Of a DNA stretch of 64,000 bases, positions 27,196 through 37,503 are shown in pieces. The DNA lies in contig NZ_CP061038.1 in the NCBI RefSeq assembly GCF_014490665.1, positions 4,982,501-5,046,500 on the forward strand, in the 5' to 3' direction. The DNA is from Sphingomonas alpina (GTDB lineage Bacteria > Pseudomonadota > Alphaproteobacteria > Sphingomonadales > Sphingomonadaceae). The position numbers and the translations under genes are program-made. The notes below the pieces were generated by a model. The model was given only the letters and a program-made list of their open reading frames with translations. It was not told the origin of the DNA and did no database searches. Position 1 is the stretch's first letter, and each line of letters begins with the position of its first letter.

Positions 27196-27678
27196 ATGGA
27201 ATTTACGCTGGATTCTTCTCTGAGGCTGTATTGTTATTCCTTGCCTGCCCGTAAGGAAGACATGGAGAGCCTGTTGTTGAAATATCCAGAGCTGCCAGGC
27301 GGCTATGAGGATCTGACTGTTCAGGCGACCGGGACAGTGTTTCTCTGGAATGAAAAAGGTCAGTTGCGAATATGGGGTCCGGAAGAGGCACTCGCCATGA
27401 ACGCGGCATATAATGTGGATGAATATGCCCCCGGCGCCCTGGCATTTGCCGACAACGGTGCGGGTGAGATCCTTCTGTACGGAACCGGCTTGTCGGGCCT
27501 GGGCGTATATATCGTCGAAACGGGATCTATCGCATTGGACTCGGATGCCGCTTGGGTGAGCAGAGATTTGAACGGCATTTTGTTGAGGGCGGACGGCGCC
27601 GAACTGATATTCCAGTCGGATCCGGTTGACGAAAGCGAGATAACCGAACCGTTCCTGATCGAAAGCGAGTTGCGCTGA
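27196..27678 (+). CDS. SUKH (SMI1/KNR4-like) immunity protein for the prePAAR effector
   Basis: The product is 160 residues, acidic and soluble. It starts 2 bases after the effector stop. The arrangement MESLLLKYPELPGGYEDL, then FLWNEKGQLRIWGPEEAL and LAFADNGAGEILLYG, matches the SMI1/KNR4 (SUKH) pattern, a frequent immunity fold for nuclease toxins. Pairing with the effector is by position and fold. Base composition is AT-richer than the tss genes, as in the effector's C-terminal half, consistent with exchange of the toxin-immunity cassette. Confidence 0.75.
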   Translation: MEFTLDSSLRLYCYSLPARKEDMESLLLKYPELPGGYEDLTVQATGTVFLWNEKGQLRIWGPEEALAMNAAYNVDEYAPGALAFADNGAGEILLYGTGLSGLGVYIVETGSIALDSDAAWVSRDLNGILLRADGAELIFQSDPVDESEITEPFLIESELR

Positions 27679-28046
27679 CCGCGCCTGGTCGGGGGCGGTG
27701 ATCGGTGGGTTCAAGTGCGGCTCCCCCCATCGATAGTACCGCAATCGGATGACCAGGGATGAGGTCGAGCAACGATCGAGGTCCACCCGATCGAATATGG
27801 CCAATGCCGTATCCGATCCGCCGATACCAAGCGGCGCAAAATTGGTGCCAAGGGCTTATTGGTTCTGTCGATTGTTCGAGGCCGGTTGCTGGGAAACCGA
27901 AATACCTCTGAAAGTATGCGGTTCGGACGAAACGACTTCGTCATGTAACATCAAACCTCGAAAGATGCGTGGTCAAGGGTTTGATGTTGCTGATTGATCC
28001 GTTAAACCGTCGAAGTAGACACGGCTGTAAGTAAAGGGGAAAAAAT
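27679..28046. other. 368-base intergenic region between effector module and tps operon
   Basis: No gene is seen. It contains a perfect 11-base inverted repeat (27947-27988) about 60 bases upstream of tpsB. No T-tract terminator follows the immunity gene. The promoter of the tps operon is expected here. Confidence 0.5.
27947..27988. promoter_or_regulatory. Perfect 11-base inverted repeat upstream of tpsB (operator or leader hairpin)
   Basis: AACATCAAACC (27947-27957) is the exact reverse complement of GGTTTGATGTT (27978-27988), separated by 20 bases. It sits 58 bases before the tpsB start. It could be the operator of an unlinked regulator or a leader hairpin. No regulator gene is adjacent. 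Confidence 0.6.
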
Positions 28047-29765
28047 TTGGCTCGGCGACGGACGTTGCACGGTTGGATTGGGCTCGCAACCGCAGCAATC
28101 TGCGCCTCGGCGGGTTCTGCCGGAGCGCAGACGCGCCAGGAAATCACGCCGCCGACTCCGGATACGCAAGCCGAATCGACGGCGAGCGTTGATGCACGCA
28201 GCGCCCTGGCGGTGCCGAACTGTCCGTTCGAAAATTCGCCGTTGCGGCTTACGATCGATCGCATCGAATTATCCCGGCCTGATGGGTCGCCGCTGCAACC
28301 TGAAGTGGCGCTCGCGTTGGCTGGCGTTGTCGCACCCAAAGGGGAACAGGCGCTCAAGATCGTCTGCGAAATCCGCGATCGGGCCAATGCAGCGCTACGG
28401 AGCCGTGGCTGGGTTGCCTCGGTGCAGATTCCGCCGCAGGAAATCACGGATGGCGTGCTGCGTTTGCAGGTCGTCACAGCACATATTGTCGAGATCCGGG
28501 TTCGTGGTGAGGCGGGCCGATATGAGAATATCCTGCGCCGTCGCCTTGCGGCGATCCAGGCGCTGGATCCGCTGAACGAACGCGAGGCCGAGCGCCTGTT
28601 GCTACTCGCCGGCGATATTCCCGGTCTCGATGTGGCGCTCGCCCTGCGTCCTGCCGGCGGCGAACAAGGGGCAGTGATCGGCGAATTGACCGTCAGTTCA
28701 CGCCGCTTTGCACTGTTCGGCAATGCCCAGAACTATAATTCCAAGCTGCTCGGGCGCGAAACGGCTTATGTCCGCGGCGAACTCTATGGTCTGACGGGCA
28801 TGTCCGACCTGACTTATTTCGGTGCGTCCACGACCTCCGATTTCAAGGAACAGATTATCGTCCAGGGCGGTCATATCCTTGGCGTGAGCGATGTCGGCAC
28901 GACATTCGGCGTGCGCGCGAGCTATGCTTGGTCGCGACCCGACCTCGGGCCGTTGGATCTGCGGAGCAACACGTTCATCGCGGGCTTCGACGTCGTCCAT
29001 CCGCTGGTTCGTACGGTTCGCAGCAATGCCCGGCTGAGGGGCGGTTTCGACTTTGTCGATCAGACGTCGAACCTGGGTTTCGGCAACACCGCCGTGACGT
29101 TGACGCATGACCGCCTGCGCATCGGCTTTATCGGAGTCGATGCGGATTACCAGGCGCTGACGCAAAACGGTGCGCCTTTGTTCTCGCTCGCGGCGTCGGC
29201 GGAACTGCGTAAGGGGCTGGGCCTTCTTGGGGCCAGCGATCGCGGATTCAGCGGAGGCGTATTAACCTCGCGAATTGACGGCAATCCGCAGGCATTCGTC
29301 GTCCGCGCGACAATCGAAGGTGTGCTCAATATCGGCCCGATCTTCAGTATCATGGGCCAGGCGCAGACGCAGTGGACGAACGATCCGCTGCTCAACTACG
29401 AAGAATTCGCGCTTGGCAGCCTGACGATCGGGCGCGGCTATGATCCTGGCTCGAACAGTGGCGACCGGGCGATCGGCGGCCGTATCGAAGCACGGGCAGA
29501 GCTTCCCATCACCGAGGCTTTCGGGACGCAATTCTACGGATTCTATGACCATCTGTATCTGCGCAATCTCGACCGCACCTCGATCGAAGGACCGCGAAAC
29601 TTCGGCAGTGTCGGCGGCGGCGTTCGGCTGTCGCTGCGCAACCGGCTGGTGCTCGATGTCGGCTATGCCAAACCGCTCGACAAAGCGCTGTTGCTCGATG
29701 ACCGAAAGCCTCCCGCGCGAGTACTCGTATCGCTGACGGTACAATTCCGCGATCCGGCGCGTTGA
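28047..29765 (+). CDS. TpsB, two-partner secretion outer-membrane transporter (ShlB/FhaC family)
   Basis: The TTG start at 28047 has AAGGGG about 8 bases upstream and yields a signal peptide (WIGLATAAICASAGSAGAQ). The product is 572 residues. POTRA domains (about 50-210) include LKIVCEIRDRANAALRSRGWVASVQIPPQEITDGVLRLQVVTA. The barrel ends with the family features GGRIEARAELPITEAFGTQFYGFYDHLYL and RLVLDVGYAKPLD...VLVSLTVQFRDPAR. TpsB exports the TpsA encoded immediately downstream. It lies inside the T6SS island but belongs to a separate secretion system. Confidence 0.92.
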   Translation: MARRRTLHGWIGLATAAICASAGSAGAQTRQEITPPTPDTQAESTASVDARSALAVPNCPFENSPLRLTIDRIELSRPDGSPLQPEVALALAGVVAPKGEQALKIVCEIRDRANAALRSRGWVASVQIPPQEITDGVLRLQVVTAHIVEIRVRGEAGRYENILRRRLAAIQALDPLNEREAERLLLLAGDIPGLDVALALRPAGGEQGAVIGELTVSSRRFALFGNAQNYNSKLLGRETAYVRGELYGLTGMSDLTYFGASTTSDFKEQIIVQGGHILGVSDVGTTFGVRASYAWSRPDLGPLDLRSNTFIAGFDVVHPLVRTVRSNARLRGGFDFVDQTSNLGFGNTAVTLTHDRLRIGFIGVDADYQALTQNGAPLFSLAASAELRKGLGLLGASDRGFSGGVLTSRIDGNPQAFVVRATIEGVLNIGPIFSIMGQAQTQWTNDPLLNYEEFALGSLTIGRGYDPGSNSGDRAIGGRIEARAELPITEAFGTQFYGFYDHLYLRNLDRTSIEGPRNFGSVGGGVRLSLRNRLVLDVGYAKPLDKALLLDDRKPPARVLVSLTVQFRDPAR

Positions 29766-29794
29766 GGACATGACGAAACAGATGGGGTTTGCTT

Positions 29795-32700
29795 ATGAAT
29801 AAGTCCGGGTTACGCGGCGGCATGTATGTCCGCCACCGGCGCTGGCTGGCAGCGACCACGGCAATTGTCGGTTTCATGGCAATGCCGGCTTTTGGCCAGT
29901 CGCTCCCCAATCCCGGCAACACGACCGGTAGCAACAACGGCAACGCGCCAGTCTTCACGCCCGGAACCAACCGGCTCGACATCGCGCTGCGTGCCGATAA
30001 CACGATCATCAATTGGAATGACGGATTCAATATCCCCCAAAACGGGACCGTTCGGTTCGACCGCGGTTTCGGTCAGAGGGCCGCGGTGCTGAACCGCGAT
30101 TTGTCAGGCAATCCGTCGAAAATTCTGGGCAATTTGTCGTCGGGCAGCAACGTTGCGGTCTGGGTGATGAACGGCAGCGGCATCATGGTTGGCAGCAACG
30201 CCAACATCAATACCGGCTCGCTCGTGCTCAGCACGCTCAATATGACGGATGCGGATTTCCTCGACCGCAACGGTAATTTCGCGCTGAGCACCGCTGCGGG
30301 CAGCCAGTCCGCGATCACCGTGATGAACGGCGCAAAGATCAGGGTCGAGGGCGGCAATCGCGGCCTGATCATGGTCGCGCCGAAGATCGATGCTTATGGC
30401 AGTTTCGATGCGACCAACCAGGATGTCGCATTCATCACCGCGAGCGATGTCGATCTGACGTTCAACAGCGGCAGCCCGTTGTCGATCAGGATCAATCGCG
30501 GCACGGCGGTCAGCGGGCGCAGCCAGCTCATCCGCGGCACGGTGGCAGGGGCGGACGCGTTGTTCGCGCTGGCATCGCAGAGCAGCGTGACCGACGCCCT
30601 GCTCCAGGTCGATGCGAAAGTCACGACTGCAACGTCCGGGACGCGCGGGATCGTCCTTTCGGCCGGACGGCCGGCGAATGCGGTCGATGGTGTGACCGTG
30701 GGCGGGGCGGCCGCAGACACCGGCGGCATTGCCAACCTGCTCGTCAGGGGTGACCTGACCAGCACGGACAATGACGGCAGCGACATTCTTGCCGGGGCCT
30801 CCGGCTCCGCATCGTTCACCAGCGTATTGTCGTCGAGGCGCCACATACGCCTGGCGGGCGCTGGCGACGTGACGGTCGCCGGGGCGGTGACCGCGGGAGG
30901 CGATTATGCGGTTGATGGGCGCTCGGTCACCTTGGGGGGAGCACTCCCGTCCTTCAAAGCGCCAATGGCGCAATCGACATAACCGCGAGCCGGACACTGA
31001 CGGGCCTGGCAGGACTGACGTTGGTATCGAACGCTGACGGGTCATCGGAGCGGGAAGCGTTGACGCTGGCGGCGACATTTGACGGCACGCCGACGAACGT
31101 ACCCTCCGGCGTGATCAATTTTGCCCCGGGCACGATCCTGAAGGGCGGCGCAAATCGGGAATCGAGCGTTCGTATTCGATCCGGCGCCTCCAATGGGAGC
31201 GTCACGCTTGGCACGGTGACTGCGCGTAGCCTAGTCGGTGCCGTCGGCGCCGCGTCCTTCGACACTGGTATCGTGCGGCAGGCGGCGGTGACGACGGGCG
31301 ACATGACGCTGACCGGCCAGATCAAGCTTCAGGGTACAACGCTCACCACTGGCGCACTGACCAGCACTACGGACGCCGTTGCTTTGACCAGCACGTCCGG
31401 CGCTCTCAAAACCGGCGCGATCGATGCCGATCAGGCTGTAACCCTCATTTCCGCCGGTGCGCTCACCACAGGCGCGATCCACAGCGGCGGTGCACTGTCG
31501 GTCGATGCGGTTGGCAATGCCATTTTTGATGGCGATCTCGACGCTGACGACGATCTCACGTTGCGCGGGGCGTCGGTCAGGCTGAATGGCCAGAACGTGA
31601 CGAGCGGCGGCACGATTGACTTGCAGGCGCGGGTCGGCGGTATTTCCAGCGTCGCGGGGTTGAAGCTGACATCGACCAGCACCGACGCGTCGGATTTTGT
31701 CCGATTGCAGGCTGCCGGGACACAAGGGATCAATCTGTCCTCGACTGGCCGTATCACGGCCGGAACGAACCGAGCCTTGAGGGTTGCCGTTCGCAACGAA
31801 GCGAATGGCGCGACGCTGATTCTGGGGGACGTGACGGCACGGGCCCTTACCGGTCTTTCGATTGCTGGGGGCAATCCCGCGACAAATGCGGCACCGATTG
31901 TCAGCAACGGCTCGCTGGCGTTCGGCAATCTCAATCTGGTTGAGAGTTTCTCGGCGCGCAGCAATGGGGGCAGTCTCAGCGTTGCGAGCATTGCCGTGAC
32001 CGGAGCGGGCCAGGGGATATCGCTGGCGGCGCCGGTCGGGGCATTGTCCATCCAGTCCACGATCCGCGCGAGCGGTGACGTGACGCTGGTCGGCGGCTCG
32101 CCGATCATTCTGGACACGGTCGAGAGCACCAACGGACGGGCATCGGTAACCAGCAATAGTACCGTAAGACTGAACACGCTCGCGGGGGCGCTTGGTGTGT
32201 CCGCGACCGGCGCGTCAGTGACGCTTCAGAACGTGCGCGGCGGGGCGGTAGCGATCAACTCCACCGCAGGCGGGGTCATTCTCGGTCGGGTCGATGGCGA
32301 CGGCGTGACGCTGAATGCGGTCGGCGGCAATATGGCCGTGACCGATACGGTGACGAGCAGTGGGGCCGTGTCTGCCACGGGAACCGGCGCGATTCTCTTC
32401 ACCAGGGCGATCCAGGCCAATGGCGGCGGGGTCACGATCAGTGCCGGCACCGGCGAGGCGGCGGTGCTCGGCAATGTCACCACGGCAGGTGATTACCGGG
32501 TTACCGGCAAGTCAGTCACTCTGGGCGGCAGGCAGGAAGCACGTGGCGCGGTCGCAATCACCGCGACCGGCGGCGCGATCGTCGGACAGTCCGGGCTGGT
32601 GCTTGCCGCCGATACGGACGGAGCCTCTGGCGAAGCGCTTACGTTGGGCGCGACCGGGGGAGCTATTTCGCTTGCGGCAAATTCGCTGTTGTCCGGGGGG

Positions 32701-35700
32701 AGGTTTGGGCAATCGGTAGTGACGGTCACGACCGATGCCGGCAGCGTTGCGCTCGGTGACGTGACAGGACGATCGCTGGTGATTGCAGCGCCGACCGGCG
32801 CGACCACGCCGATCTCGACGATCTCCACTCGTAATCTCTTGCTGACCGACAGTCTGACGGCGACGGCCGCGAACGGCGTGACAACCGGAACGATTGGCGT
32901 GTCGGGCGGCGGCGTTGCCATCGATGGTGGTGTCGGTGCGGTGAAGACCGGCGCGATTTCGGCGGCCGGCGCGGTATCGCTCACTGGCGGGTCGGTCAAC
33001 TATGGCGCGATTTCCGGCCGGGGTGTCAATGTAACGGCAACCACCGGCAATATTGCCGGCGGGGACATCACGTCGATCGGGGCGATCGGCGTCAATGCCG
33101 CGCTGGGCACGATCAGTCTCGGCCGCCTGACGGCGACCGGTACCGACGGCAATGTGACGCTGGCGTCGTCGGGTACGCTGTTCGCCACGCGCGTGACAGC
33201 GGACGGGACCGCCACGCTCACCACCACCAACGCCGATGCCGATATCCGCCTGGAAGAAGGATTGCGGGCAAACGGCGCGGTCAATGTAGCGGCGGGTCGC
33301 GACATCCGTGCATCGTTCATCCGCAGCACCGGCGGCACGCTGACGGTCAGCGCACCGACAGGTGACGTGACTGGTTTCCAGAACGGCGGAAGCATCGATC
33401 TGGCCGCAGGACCGGGCAAGGCCTTCTCCCTGACGGTCGGCCGGGCAGTTCAACTGGGCAATATCGAAGGTGGTCCAACTTCGATCACAGCATCCTCGAT
33501 CTCGGTCGGTGCGATCAATGTCGGCGGCAATGCGATCAGCCTGATCGCGAACAATGGCGACCTGACTGTTCGTGGCAATGTCGTCGCTGGTGAGACGACC
33601 TTCACATCGACCGGCAAGACGAGCCTGCAGTCGATCTCCGCAACCGGCGCTCTGACATTGTCCGGTGGCACCGGGCTGAGCTTTGTCGATATTTCCGGGG
33701 CAAGTGTTCTGGCATCGTCCAACGGCGCGATCACCGGCAATAGAGCGTTTTCGGCGGGTGCGATAACCGTCACCGGGGGCAGCCTGGCGCTTGGGCTAGC
33801 GCAAGCGAATGGTGCACTCGCGCTGACTGCAACCGGCGGCGATGCTGTTCTCGGCAGGCTATCCAGCGGCCAGGATATCACTGTCCTCGCGAGCGGGCGC
33901 GCTACGGTAGATGGAGATGTCACCGCGGTGGGTAACTACCAGGTTACCGGCAAGTCGGTCGTGCTCGGCGGGCGTCAAGGAGCGCGGGGCGCTGTGACGA
34001 TCACCTCGACCGGAGGTGGGATCTTCGGACAGTCCGGGCTTGAGCTTGCCTCGGACTCGGATGGCGCCGCTGGCGAAGCGCTCAAGTTGAGCGCAACAGG
34101 GGGCGGCATTTCGCTCGCCGCGGATTCGCTATTGTCGGGAGGGAAGTTCGGACAATCGGCGGTGACGGTCACTACCGACGCCGGCAGCGTTGCGCTTGGC
34201 GACGTGACGGCGCGGTCGCTGGTGATTGCGGCGCCGACCGGCGCGACCACACCGATCTCAACGATCTCCACCCGAAATCTGTTGTTGTCCGACAGCCTGA
34301 CGGCGACGGCGGGGAACGGCGTGACGACCGGAACGATTAGTGTGTTGGGCGGCGGGGTCACCATCGACGGTGGTGCCGGTGCGGTGCAGACCGGGGCGAT
34401 CTCGGCTGCCAATGCGGTGTCGCTTGCTGGTGGATCGGTCAGCTTTGAGTCGATCTCCGGCCGGGGCGTCGGCATCGCGGCAACGACCGGCAACGTTACC
34501 GGCGGCAATATCACCTCTATCGGCGCGATCGGCGTCAACGCCGGTCATGGCTCCATCAGTCTTGGCCGCGTTGCGGCGACCGGTACCGACGGCAATGTGA
34601 CGCTGACCTCCACAGGGACGCTGTTCGCCACGCGCGTGACAGCGGACGGGACCGCTACGCTCACCACCACCAATGCCGATGCCGATGTCCGCCTGGAAGA
34701 GGGGCTGCGGGCGAATGGTGCGGTCAATGTCGCTGCGGGTCGCGATATCCGTGCCTCGTTTATCCGCAGTACTGGCGGAACGCTGACGGTCAGTGCGCCG
34801 ACGGGCGACGTGACCGGTTTCCAGAACGGCAGCAGCATCGACTTGTCGGCAGGGCCGGGCCAAGCCTTCTCGTTGACGGTCGGCCGGGCGGTTCAACTGG
34901 GCAATATCGAAGGTGGTCCGACCTCGATTACTGCCGCGTCGATCTCGGTCGGGGCAATCGATGTCGGCGGCAATGCGATCAGCCTGATAGCGAATGATGG
35001 CGACCTGACAGTCCTTGGTGACGTGATTGCGGGCGATACGACCTTCAAGGCGACGGGCAGGACGAGCCTGCAATCCGTTGCTGCGACCGGCGCGCTGACA
35101 TTATCCGGCGGGGCCGGGCTGAGCTTCGTCAATATCTCCGGAGCAAATGTTTCGGCATCGTCCAACGGCGCGATCAACGGCGGCAGGGCGTTCGCCACGG
35201 GCGACATGACCATCACCGGCGGCAGCCTATTGCTCGGAGAGGCTCACGCAAATGGTCCGCTCGCACTGACCGCAAGGGGCGGCAATGCCATTCTGGACAA
35301 ATTATACAGTGGCCAGGATATCACTATCCTCGCCAGCGGCCGCGCTGCGGTAAATGGCGATGTCACCGCCGGGGGCGCTTATAAAGTGACGGGCGCAAGC
35401 GTCACGCTCGGTGATCGTACCGTGACTCAGCGTGCTGGCGGTGCGATCGTCATCACCGCCCTGAGTGGTGATATCAACGGGAGGCCGGGGCTCACCCTGT
35501 CCAACCTGGGCGCAAGCGGGGCACCTGCCATCGTGCTCGATACGGCCGGCGCCATCGCGCTTGCCGGATCCACGCTGCGCACCAGTGGCGCGCTCGGGCT
35601 GCGCGCGGGTATGGAGAAGACGATCGAGCTGGGATCGATCGAGTCGGGAAGCGTCGGCGGTTATGATGGCAGTGTCGCCGGCGGTGCGCTTCGTCATTCG

Positions 35701-37503
35701 GGGTCTCTAACCACCGGCGATATTGTCACCGGCACGATTGATATCGGCCTGTCGGCAGGCGATCTGACCACCGGCCTTGTCACTGCAACGGGTGCCGTAA
35801 GTCTGGTGACAACCAGCGGCTCGATCACGACCGATGCCATTCAGGGCGCGTCGATCAGACTTAACGCCGGAGGCATTTTGTCTGCGGCCTCCGTTTTCAC
35901 ATCGGGCGCGGCGTCGCTAGGTGGAGCTCAGGTGCAGGTCGATACGGTGCGCGCCGGATCGATCCAGATCCGCACGGCAGGGGCCCTGTCGGGCATCGGC
36001 AATGGCCGCACATCGCTCCGGTCGACCTCGGGTGACATCACGGTCGATGCCGGCAACATGAAGCTGGGAACGGTCGATTCATCGGAAGGGCTGACGCTCA
36101 ATGGTAATGCGATCGACATTGCCGGCAAACTGACCGCATCGCGACAGGCACTGGTCAAGGCACGCAGCACGCTGACGATGGCGGATGCCAGCGCCGGCAC
36201 CGATCTCACGCTGGGAGCGGACGATGCGATGACCGCCGGCGCGATCACGGCGAATGGCGCGATCACCGTCACGGGCCGCGGAATCAGGGTGACCGACGCA
36301 CGCGCCGGTGGTGCGCTGTCGCTGACCAGTGGCGCCGATCTGCAACTCGATGCAGGGCAGGCGGGTGATGCAGCGTCGATCGATTCCGTCGGGCTGGCGA
36401 CGCTCGGTGCAGTGTCCGCCCGGCGGTCGATCACGATCCGTGCATCCGATGTGGCCTTGACCGGCATCCAGCGTGCCAGCGCGGTCGTGTTCCAGAACAG
36501 TGCAGCCGCGTCGTCGACAATGCGACTGGGTGACAATACCGCTGGGGGTGGCTTCCGCCTGTCGAACGCGGAAATCGCGCTGGTCAATGCCGACGGCGTG
36601 CGGTTCGATCAGGGCGCGGGTGCGCTGCAGCTCGGTGCGCTCACCTTTGGCGCCGAAACTGGCCGGCTTGGGGTCGAGATGCTGACCACCGGAGCGATCG
36701 CCGTCGATGGAACCGTCAAGGGAAGCGGCCAGGGCCGTACATTCCGTATCGGCGGCGGTGATAAAGAAGGTTCCGCGACTGAAATTCGCGTGACAGCGAC
36801 CAGCACCGGGGGAGGGCGCCTCCTGTTCGACAATGCCAATCTCGACCTGCGAGGCGACAGGATCGCCGTGGGGCTGGCGTCGGGCTTTCTGAACGTGCTC
36901 ACGCCCGGCGCGGGCGGAAGTGCGCAGGCGCTGGCGTTTATCAACAACGGCAATTCCGCGTTGTACAACGCGGGCCTTGGCGGCGGGTTTTACGATCCTG
37001 CAGCGACCACGCTGATATCCGCTCATTCGTTGAGCCTTCGCTTCGCTGATTACGCCTTGATCCAGAACACCGGCGTACCGGGGCAGTTCTCCGGTGTTAC
37101 CCTTGGCGGAACTCTGGGGAACCCGGCAACACCTGCGCTCACCGTCAGGTCGACGGGTAGGGCGGGCGGCGGCGGCTTTGCTCTGTTCGGCACGATCAAC
37201 GGCGTTGGCGGTCCCAGCGCGTCGCTGCTTGGACCCAGCGTGATCGACATCGATCCGGGTCTGCTGGCCAACAGCCGTATCAATGGCTGTCTTGCCGGAT
37301 CGGGTGTCGGTTGCCTCACCACGATCGTGATCCAGCCGACGCTGCAAATTTTCAAATGGAGCAGCGACGACGTGTTCGGGGTGGCGCAGGACGTTTCGAC
37401 GCCGTTCGATCCGGTCGTTGGCGGCAATAATGAGGAACTGCTCACTGGTCTCCCCGCGCTCTCGCCGGAACGCGAGACGGACGAAGAAGGTTTGCCACAA
37501 TGA
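29795..37503 (+). CDS. TpsA, giant filamentous-haemagglutinin-like exoprotein (frameshifted as printed at 30934-30939)
   Basis: The ATG at 29795 gives a signal peptide (WLAATTAIVGFMAMPAFGQ) and a TPS domain (about 35-270) with NVAVWVMNGSGIMVGSNANINTGSLVLST. The first frame stops at 30980-30982 soon after RSVTLGG. The rest continues in another frame to 37503. Adding one G to the GGGGGG run at 30934-30939 joins them into roughly 2570 residues and restores the YxVxGxSVxLGG module seen again near 32493, 33936 and 35379. The body is Gly/Ser/Thr-rich beta-helix repeat. It ends in ETDEEGLPQ, with no CdiA-type toxin. Its stop overlaps the next gene's ATG. Probable role: surface or released adhesin. 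Confidence 0.85.
32500..33942 (+). repeat. TpsA tandem repeat unit 1 (1443 bases)
   Basis: First copy of a long in-frame tandem repeat of 481 codons. Anchor GTTACCGGCAAGTC at 32500 recurs at 33943, exactly 1443 bases later. Many stretches are identical or nearly so in the second copy, for example GTGACAGCGGACGGGACCGC and the GATTGCGGGCAAACGG-type segment with few changes. The copy encodes LGGRQEARGAVAITATGG through ATVDGDVTAVGN. Confidence 0.85.
33943..35385 (+). repeat. TpsA tandem repeat unit 2 (1443 bases)
   Basis: Second copy of the 481-codon unit, encoding LGGRQGARGAVTITSTGG through AAVNGDVTAGGA. The anchor module (YKVTGASVTLGD) occurs again at the end with the same 1443-base period, starting a third, diverged and incomplete copy. 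High similarity to unit 1 indicates a fairly recent duplication, and a place where assembly collapse or expansion is possible. Confidence 0.85.

Noticed and set aside
36079..37500. 473-codon minus-strand ORF opposite tpsA, and several similar long antisense ORFs (for example 33975-34538, 34258-35073)
   Set aside because: These are composition shadows of a GC-rich, repetitive gene. They lack family resemblance, and the plus-strand frame is clearly coding.
29795..37503. TpsA as a CdiA-type contact-dependent toxin
   Set aside because: No C-terminal toxin domain, VENN-like motif or CdiI-type immunity gene follows; the next genes are CHAT and CPBP proteases.
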